From: an uncultured Lutibacter sp.
GTDB taxonomy: Bacteria > Bacteroidota > Bacteroidia > Flavobacteriales > Flavobacteriaceae
Assembly (NCBI RefSeq): GCF_947493565.1
Contig: NZ_CANLRG010000004.1
Span: 186,001-250,000, forward strand
DNA length: 64,000 bases
Reading direction: 5' to 3'
A program made the position numbers and the translations under genes. This document shows positions 58,616-64,000 of this stretch, in pieces; the stretch's first letter is position 1, and each line of letters starts with the position of its first letter. Below the pieces are notes generated by a model that had not been told where the DNA came from, did no database searches, and saw only the letters and a program-made list of their open reading frames with translations.

Positions 58616-58717
58616 GCGGTCTGGACGGGACTCGAACCCGCGACCCCCTGCGTGACAGGCAGGTATTCTAACCAGCTGAACTACCAGACCGTTGCTCTTA
58701 GCGGATGCAAATATAAA
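58610..58717. repeat. 108-bp direct repeat, copy 1
   Basis: This block, containing a whole tRNA-Asp gene, its 5' flank and its -7 promoter element, is identical by eye to 59283-59390. The terminators at the left border differ from each other in sequence. Confidence 0.95.
58617..58690 (-). tRNA. tRNA-Asp(GTC), copy 1
   Basis: The 74-nt gene folds into a standard cloverleaf: acceptor GGTCTGG/CCAGACC, D-arm with AGTTCAGCTGGTTAGAAT, anticodon stem CCTGC-CTGTCAC-GCAGG with anticodon GTC, T-loop GGGTTCGAGTCCC and discriminator G. CCA is not encoded. The -7 element TATATTTG is at 58708-58715 on the minus strand, but at the -33 position there is TTA rather than TTG. Confidence 0.97.
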
Positions 58718-58796
58718 CAATATATTTTATGAACTAAATTTTAGAATAGAAAATTTTATAAAAAAGTTCAAGTTTATATTTACTTTAGTTTCTGAA

Positions 58797-59195
58797 TTAA
58801 TAATCTAGCACATGCTTTTCCAACACAAAACATACAAATTCTCCTTCAAAAACAAGGGTTGATCTGCTATAAACTACTGATTTTACAAGTATTTTTTTTT
58901 CATTAACTCTGTTAATAATAGCAGCTTCGGCTTTTAACTTATCACCTAATTTTACGGGCTTTAAGAATTTAATTTCTGCTTTTCCTAATACTACTGTTGG
59001 TTCATTTATTGAAAGCATTGCGGCATAGTCAGCTAAACCAAATATAAAACTCCCATGGGCAAGTCCAAAATTATCAACAATCATTTCTTTAATAATTGTC
59101 AGTTCAACTGTAGCCTTTTCATTTTCAAGAGCTACTACAGCTCCAACAAATTTTTCAGAAGTCTCTAAATGAGTATTTTGCTTAATTTCATTCAT
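58797..59195 (-). CDS. Hotdog-fold thioesterase (PaaI-like)
   Basis: The 132-residue protein has the hotdog core with HGSFIFGLADYAAMLS in place of the HGG signature of PaaI-type thioesterases, and a matching beta-sheet C-terminus. It probably hydrolyses a small acyl-CoA; the substrate is not visible. It lies between two identical tRNA-Asp genes and has no obvious promoter of its own. Confidence 0.82.
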   Translation of the reverse strand: MNEIKQNTHLETSEKFVGAVVALENEKATVELTIIKEMIVDNFGLAHGSFIFGLADYAAMLSINEPTVVLGKAEIKFLKPVKLGDKLKAEAAIINRVNEKKILVKSVVYSRSTLVFEGEFVCFVLEKHVLDY

Positions 59196-59256
59196 TTTTT
59201 TTAATTTAAATTAATTATCAATTAAGACTTTTTAGAAGTAGTAAACTTTTATAAAT

Positions 59257-59288
59257 AAAAAAATCCTTGAGTTTTCAAGGATTTTTTT
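59257..59288. terminator. Terminator of tRNA-Asp copy 2
   Basis: AAAAAAATCCTTGA pairs with TCAAGGATTTTTTT over 14 bp with loop GTTT, directly at the 3' end of the tRNA on the minus strand. Confidence 0.85.
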
Positions 59289-59390
59289 GCGGTCTGGACG
59301 GGACTCGAACCCGCGACCCCCTGCGTGACAGGCAGGTATTCTAACCAGCTGAACTACCAGACCGTTGCTCTTAGCGGATGCAAATATAAA
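59283..59390. repeat. 108-bp direct repeat, copy 2
   Basis: Identical to 58610-58717 by eye. Recombination between the copies would delete the thioesterase gene and one tRNA. Confidence 0.95.
59290..59363 (-). tRNA. tRNA-Asp(GTC), copy 2
   Basis: Same 74-nt sequence as copy 1, with anticodon GTC, discriminator G and no encoded CCA. Here the promoter is complete: TTG at 59408-59410, a 19-bp spacer and TATATTTG at 59381-59388 on the minus strand. Confidence 0.97.
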
Positions 59391-59410
59391 TGTGTTTTTG
59401 ATAATAGCAA
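59381..59410 (-). promoter_or_regulatory. Promoter of tRNA-Asp copy 2
   Basis: TTG-N19-TATATTTG is an exact consensus match. The -7 half lies inside the duplicated block, the TTG outside it. Confidence 0.8.
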
Positions 59411-59429
59411 AGCTTTTTTTTAAAAAATA

Positions 59430-60353
59430 TTACAAAAACCTTTTTCTACTAATTAAATACGATATTAATACTTGATGAAATCCTTTATGAATATCTACAG
59501 GAACATAATCTATCTTATATTGCATACATTTCAGCTTTAATTCATTAAAATATTTATCCATCTCTTTTTGGTAATTTTCTTTAACTGTAGAAGCATATAA
59601 ATTAATTTCATCTCCTGTTTCAATATCAATAAATTTTTTAGGTGAATTTTCAAAATCGAAATCATATTCTAACTTCCCATCAAATGTATGAAACAATACA
59701 ACTTCATGTTTATTATATTTTAAATGACGTAAAGCTTCAAAAAGCTCATTCTCATTTTTAGTAACTTGAAACATATCAGTAAATAAAAAAATGAGTGAAC
59801 GTTTATGTATTTTTTCAGAAATTTCGTGAAGCAACGTGTAAGTATCTGTTGCAGCATCCGATTCTTGCACTAATAAATTTTCTAATTTATGTAACAACAT
59901 TCTTCGGTGTCTATCACTCCCTTTTGCAGGAGCGTAATAATCGCTTTTATCACTATAAATACTTAACCCAATAGCATCTCTTTGTCGCTTTAATATTTCT
60001 AATAATGCTGCTGAAGCTATTGCAGAAAAACCTATTTTAGATAAATTATTTATAGATATATTTTTAATAATTGGATAATGCATAGAAGCTGAATTATCAA
60101 TAATTATATGGCACCTTAAATTGGTTTCCTCTTCATACCTTTTGACAAATAATTTTTTTGTTTTAGCATATAACTTCCAATCAATATGCTTTGTGCTTTC
60201 CCCTTTGTTATAAAGTCTATGCTCTGCAAATTCAACTGAAAATCCGTGAAAAGGACTTTTATGCATCCCTGTTATAAATCCTTCAACTATTTGGTTTGCT
60301 AATAGTTCAAGATTGTTAAGTTCTGATATTTGTTGTACTGAATTGGTAGCCAT
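59430..60353 (-). CDS. DUF58 protein (vWA-like, MoxR-associated type)
   Basis: The 307-residue protein has the DUF58 core HRLYNKGESTKHIDWKLYAKT followed by a vWA-like segment with IIDNSASM, a MIDAS-like motif. Family members usually lie beside a MoxR AAA+ ATPase and other vWA proteins in a membrane-linked system. No such neighbour is seen here, since trxA is upstream and a tRNA is downstream. Confidence 0.87.
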   Translation of the reverse strand: MATNSVQQISELNNLELLANQIVEGFITGMHKSPFHGFSVEFAEHRLYNKGESTKHIDWKLYAKTKKLFVKRYEEETNLRCHIIIDNSASMHYPIIKNISINNLSKIGFSAIASAALLEILKRQRDAIGLSIYSDKSDYYAPAKGSDRHRRMLLHKLENLLVQESDAATDTYTLLHEISEKIHKRSLIFLFTDMFQVTKNENELFEALRHLKYNKHEVVLFHTFDGKLEYDFDFENSPKKFIDIETGDEINLYASTVKENYQKEMDKYFNELKLKCMQYKIDYVPVDIHKGFHQVLISYLISRKRFL

Positions 60354-60382
60354 ATGTATTAATATTTGTAAATATAGTATAT

Positions 60383-60418
60383 AAAAAGAAAAAGGCTTAA
60401 CATAATTGTTAAGCCTTA
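60383..60418 (-). terminator. trxA terminator
   Basis: The minus strand forms AAGGCTTAAC/GTTAAGCCTT with a 6-base loop and a T-rich tract, 24 nt after trxA. It separates trxA from the DUF58 gene. Confidence 0.82.
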
Positions 60419-60441
60419 GAAAATATTAGAATCATTATATT

Positions 60442-60759
60442 TTACAAATGAGCATCAATTTTTTGAGCATATGTTGCTTTTGGAGCTACACCAACTTGTT
60501 TTTCAACAACTTCACCCCCTTTAAAAACTAATACGGTTGGGATGTTTCTAACCCCATATTTGGCTGCAAATTCTTGATTTGCATCCACATCAACTTTTGC
60601 AATTGTTGCTTTTCCTTCATATTCTGTTGTTAATTGATCCATAATTGGAGCAACCATTCTACAAGGACCGCACCAAGCTGCCCAAAAATCAACCATTACT
60701 GGTTTGTCTGATTGTAATACTACTTCGTTAAAAGTTGCATCTGTTACTTCTAATGCCAT
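60442..60759 (-). CDS. trxA: Thioredoxin
   Basis: The 105-residue cytoplasmic thioredoxin has the redox motif WCGPCR (29-34) and the cis-proline in RNIPTV. No signal peptide. A consensus promoter lies just upstream. Confidence 0.97.
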   Translation of the reverse strand: MALEVTDATFNEVVLQSDKPVMVDFWAAWCGPCRMVAPIMDQLTTEYEGKATIAKVDVDANQEFAAKYGVRNIPTVLVFKGGEVVEKQVGVAPKATYAQKIDAHL

Positions 60760-60798
60760 GTTATATCTTTTTTATTAATATTTCTTTAAATATAAATA

Positions 60799-60828
60799 CA
60801 AAAGTAATCAAAAAAATAACCAAAGCAA
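60799..60828 (-). promoter_or_regulatory. trxA promoter
   Basis: On the minus strand TTG (60826-60828), 19 bp and TACTTTTG (60799-60806) match the consensus, 39 nt before the ATG. Confidence 0.8.
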
Positions 60829-60897
60829 TTCTACTTATATTACTTTTATTTATGACACTATTTACGATTGTAATATTAAAGAATTCAGTTACATTTA

Positions 60898-61854
60898 TTA
60901 AAACACTTCTTGAGCAATAGCCTTAATATTATCTGATTTCCCCATAGAATAAAAATGTACTACTGGAACACCTGCTTTAATTAATTCTTTTGATTGATTG
61001 ATTGCCCATTCAACGCCTAATTGTCTTACTTGCTTATTATCTTTACATTTTTCAATTTCTGAAATTAAAATATCTGGAACATCCAATCTAAAAACTTGAG
61101 GTAGAATTTGTAAATGTCTTTTAACTGCTATAGGTTTAATCCCAGGTATTATAGGCACAGATATCCCTATTTCTCTAGCTTTTTTTACAAATTCAAAATA
61201 TTTATCATTATCAAAAAACATTTGCGTTACTATATAGTCTGCTCCAGCATCCACTTTATCTTTCAATCTTTTTAAATCTGAATCCATACTTGGTGCTTCT
61301 AAATGTTTTTCAGGGTATCCAGCAACACCAATACAAAAATCTGCATTATACGGAGTTTCAATAATTTCATGTAAATACTTTCCCTTATTTAAATCACTTA
61401 TTTGAGAAACTAATTCGGACGCATACTGATGACCGTCTTTAGATGCTTGAAAATATTTTTCGTGTTTCATAGCATCACCACGTAAAGCCATTACATTATC
61501 TAAACCTAAATAATGACAATCTACCAATACGTACTCAGTTTCTTCTTTAGTAAAACCTCCACACAATACATGTGGAATAGCATCTACATTGTATTTATAT
61601 TTTAATGAAGCGCAAATTCCAACTGTACCCGGTCTCATACGAGTAATTTTTTGCTCTAATAATCCACTTTCTTTTGGTATATATACATGCTCTTCTCTAG
61701 ATGTAGTTACATCAATAAAAGGAGGTTTAAATTCCATTAAAGGATCAATATTATTGTATAAATCTTGAATGTTTTGACCTTTTTGTGGCGGTACAATTTC
61801 AAACGAAAATAATGTTTTTCCTTGAGCTTGTTTTATATGTTCTGTTACTTTCAT
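60898..61854 (-). CDS. metF: 5,10-methylenetetrahydrofolate reductase
   Basis: MetF reduces methylene-THF to methyl-THF for methionine synthase. The 318-residue FAD-binding barrel begins with FSFEIVPPQKG and has DCHYLGLDNVMALRGD and VTQMFFDN. It follows metH by 73 nt in the same direction, so the methyl donor and its user are likely co-expressed. I see no riboswitch in the short gap. Confidence 0.96.
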   Translation of the reverse strand: MKVTEHIKQAQGKTLFSFEIVPPQKGQNIQDLYNNIDPLMEFKPPFIDVTTSREEHVYIPKESGLLEQKITRMRPGTVGICASLKYKYNVDAIPHVLCGGFTKEETEYVLVDCHYLGLDNVMALRGDAMKHEKYFQASKDGHQYASELVSQISDLNKGKYLHEIIETPYNADFCIGVAGYPEKHLEAPSMDSDLKRLKDKVDAGADYIVTQMFFDNDKYFEFVKKAREIGISVPIIPGIKPIAVKRHLQILPQVFRLDVPDILISEIEKCKDNKQVRQLGVEWAINQSKELIKAGVPVVHFYSMGKSDNIKAIAQEVF

Positions 61855-61927
61855 TCCTTTTGTTAAAATTTAATAGTTAAGGTGTTTCAACTCAAAACTT
61901 TTATTTAAAAAAATCTTTCACCCTAAT

Positions 61928-64000
61928 TTATTCGGCTAAATTTGGACTCAACCATCTTTTTGCGACTTCAAAATCCATTTTCTTACGAATGGCAAAATCT
62001 TTTACTTGTTCTTGTGTAATTTTACCTAATCCAAAATATTTTGCTTGATCACTGGCAAAGTAATATCCTGAAACCGATGCCGCTGGCCACATAGCCAAAC
62101 TATCTGTTAATTCAACACCAATGGCTTCTTTCACATTTAGCAGTTGCCAAATAGTTGTTTTTTCATTATGATCTGGACAAGCTGGATATCCTGGGGCTGG
62201 ACGAATTCCTACATAATTTTCTTTGATTAATTCTTCATTTGACAGTTGTTCATTTTTAGCATATCCCCAATATTTGATTCTTACTTTTTCATGCAAATAT
62301 TCTGCAAACGCTTCAGCCAATCTATCTGCTAAAGCTTTAATCATAATAGAATTATAATCGTCATGATTCTTTTCAAATTCTGCAGCCAATTCTGCAGTTC
62401 CAAACCCAGTTGAAACACAAAAACTACCAATATAATCTTTGATATTGGTTTCTTTAGGCGCTATAAAATCGGACAACGCTATTGAAGGAATGCCTTCTTT
62501 CTTTTTTAATTGCTGACGTAATGTGAATATAGTTGTTTTCACCTTATTTCTATCTTCATCTTTATATACTTCAATATCATCAATACACGAGTTAGCAGGA
62601 AAAATTCCAAATACCGCTTTCGCTTTAAGCAATTTTTGATCTATTACTTTTTGAAGTAATTCTTTAGCATCTTTAAATAAGTTAGTAGCTTCTTTACCTA
62701 CAACTTTATCAGTTAAAATAGCTGGGTATTTTCCATGCAATTCCCAGCTTCTAAAAAAGGGACTCCAATCAATATATGCTAACAATTTATTTAATTCGAA
62801 ATCTTCTATTGTTTTAGTTCCTATAAAACTTGGAACAGCAATATTCGAGGTATTCCAATCTATTTTAAATTTATTTTTTCGAGCTTCATCTAAAGATAAG
62901 TATTCTTTTTTACTAGCTCTGCTCAAAAAACCTTCACGAACTTTAACATAATCGGCTTTTATATCTCCAATATATTTTTGATTGATTCTATTATTTAATA
63001 AATCTCCTACCACAGTTACAGCACGAGAAGCATCATTTACATGAACTACAGCATTGGAATATTGCGTATCTATTTTTACAGCAGTATGTGCTTTTGAGGT
63101 AGTCGCTCCTCCAATTAATAATGGAACTTTGAATTTTAGCCGTTCCATTTCTTTTGCTAAAAAAGCCATTTCATCTAAACTTGGGGTAATTAAACCGCTT
63201 AAACCTATTACATCTACATTTTCAGATTTTGCAGTTTCAATAATTTTGTCGGGAGCCACCATAACACCTAAATCAACTATATCATAATTATTACAACCCA
63301 AAACAACACCCACTATATTTTTTCCTATATCATGGACATCTCCTTTTACTGTTGCTAATAAAATTTTTCCATTGGCTTTACTTACTTCTCCTTTTTCAGC
63401 TTCAATATAAGGAAGTAAGTAGGCAACCGCTTTTTTCATTACCCTAGCTGACTTTACAACTTGAGGCAAAAACATTTTTCCAGAGCCAAATAAATCACCA
63501 ACTACATTCATACCAATCATTAAATTTCCTTCAATAACTTCAATTGGTTTTGCAACTTGTTGTCTAGCTTCTTCAATATCTTCAATTATAAATTCATCCA
63601 GCCCTTTTACTAAGGCATGGGTAATTCTGTCTTGTAATGTTTTTTCACGCCAAGACAAATCTACTTTCTGTTCTTTAGCAGTTCCTTTTACAGTTTCTGC
63701 AAAATTTAATAAACGTTCTGTGGCATCTTCTCTTCTATTTAAAATAACATCTTCAACATATTCCAACAAGTCTTTAGGAATTTCATCATAAACTTCTAAC
63801 ATTGTTGGGTTTACTATTCCCATATTCATTCCAGCTTTGATTGCATAATACAAAAACACCGAATGCATTGCCTCGCGAACAACATTATTTCCTCTAAAAG
63901 AAAATGAAACATTACTAACTCCTCCACTTACACTTACATTTGGTAAATTTTTACGTACCCAACGAGTAGCTTCAATAAAATCGATGGCATTTAATTTATG
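61928..64000 (-). CDS. metH: Cobalamin-dependent methionine synthase, 5' end beyond window
   Basis: MetH transfers the methyl group of methyl-THF to homocysteine through cobalamin. The frame is open to the window edge, giving 690 codons. In order it shows the end of the pterin domain ([15 protein letters not shown], coded around 63900), the four-helix cap, the B12 domain with [12 protein letters not shown] (the cobalt-ligating His) and the AdoMet activation domain with [12 protein letters not shown]. Whether the homocysteine-binding domain is fused or on a separate gene cannot be seen. Confidence 0.96.
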   Translation of the reverse strand, partial: HKLNAIDFIEATRWVRKNLPNVSVSGGVSNVSFSFRGNNVVREAMHSVFLYYAIKAGMNMGIVNPTMLEVYDEIPKDLLEYVEDVILNRREDATERLLNFAETVKGTAKEQKVDLSWREKTLQDRITHALVKGLDEFIIEDIEEARQQVAKPIEVIEGNLMIGMNVVGDLFGSGKMFLPQVVKSARVMKKAVAYLLPYIEAEKGEVSKANGKILLATVKGDVHDIGKNIVGVVLGCNNYDIVDLGVMVAPDKIIETAKSENVDVIGLSGLITPSLDEMAFLAKEMERLKFKVPLLIGGATTSKAHTAVKIDTQYSNAVVHVNDASRAVTVVGDLLNNRINQKYIGDIKADYVKVREGFLSRASKKEYLSLDEARKNKFKIDWNTSNIAVPSFIGTKTIEDFELNKLLAYIDWSPFFRSWELHGKYPAILTDKVVGKEATNLFKDAKELLQKVIDQKLLKAKAVFGIFPANSCIDDIEVYKDEDRNKVKTTIFTLRQQLKKKEGIPSIALSDFIAPKETNIKDYIGSFCVSTGFGTAELAAEFEKNHDDYNSIMIKALADRLAEAFAEYLHEKVRIKYWGYAKNEQLSNEELIKENYVGIRPAPGYPACPDHNEKTTIWQLLNVKEAIGVELTDSLAMWPAASVSGYYFASDQAKYFGLGKITQEQVKDFAIRKKMDFEVAKRWLSPNLAE

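Noticed and set aside
61855-61927. Possible SAM or cobalamin riboswitch before metF
   Set aside because: The gap is 73 bp, with no conserved core motif or paired elements of either riboswitch class.

Overview
The window is an AT-rich (roughly 30% GC by eye), gene-dense chromosomal segment of a member of the Flavobacteriaceae (Bacteroidota). The evidence is the phylum-type promoter (TTG, about 19 bp, TAnnTTTG) in front of many genes, the weak ribosome binding sites, the fused DAHP synthase/chorismate mutase, the succinylornithine-type ArgF', a PASTA-bearing FtsI, a GH3 protein beside a DUF2797 protein, and the order of the division cluster. I see no mobile element, phage or CRISPR array.

Layout. 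1-7278 (minus): division and cell-wall cluster mraZ-rsmH-ftsL-ftsI-murE-mraY-murD, with murD cut by the window edge and a three-box MraZ operator in front of mraZ. 7487-9553 (plus): alpha/beta hydrolase, GTPase engB, pseudouridine synthase. 9550-18339 (minus): a nine-gene arginine operon GNAT-argG-argC-proC-argD-argF'-argB-argE-argH behind a long leader. 18762-25485 (minus): ilvD-ilvB-ilvN-ilvC-ilvA. 26019-27563: a large hypothetical. 27715-31993 (plus): leuA-leuC-leuD-leuB. 32187-33862: cysE-cysM. 33945-37395: a WbpE-like aminotransferase, ugd and galE. 37475-43520: fabD, a queuosine-precursor transporter, a lipoprotein, DUF2797, GH3, a polyprenyl synthase and a secreted protein. 43562-47494 (minus): pheA-aminotransferase-tyrA-aroG/chorismate mutase. 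48002-58046: a small surface-polysaccharide locus with the dTDP-rhamnose genes. 58358-64000: a 49-residue ORF, two identical tRNA-Asp genes around a thioesterase, DUF58, trxA, metF and the 3' part of metH.

Main discovery. Amino acid operons here carry leader-peptide attenuators that ordinary gene finders miss. The ilv operon has two in series, each a 21-residue peptide with eight Ile codons followed by an intrinsic terminator. The Phe/Tyr operon has one, with a run of seven alternating Phe and Tyr codons. In all three, the stop codon of the peptide lies inside the RNA strand that can pair with the 5' arm of the terminator. A terminating ribosome would therefore cover the antiterminator, and a ribosome stalled on the regulatory codons would leave it free. 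The arginine operon has a related but longer leader: a 24-residue peptide with four Arg codons, two of them in its last four residues, and a terminator hairpin just before the first gene. The leu operon has no such leader.

Together the genes describe a prototroph that makes Arg, Pro, Ile, Val, Leu, Cys, Phe, Tyr and Met, with transcription control by charged-tRNA supply.
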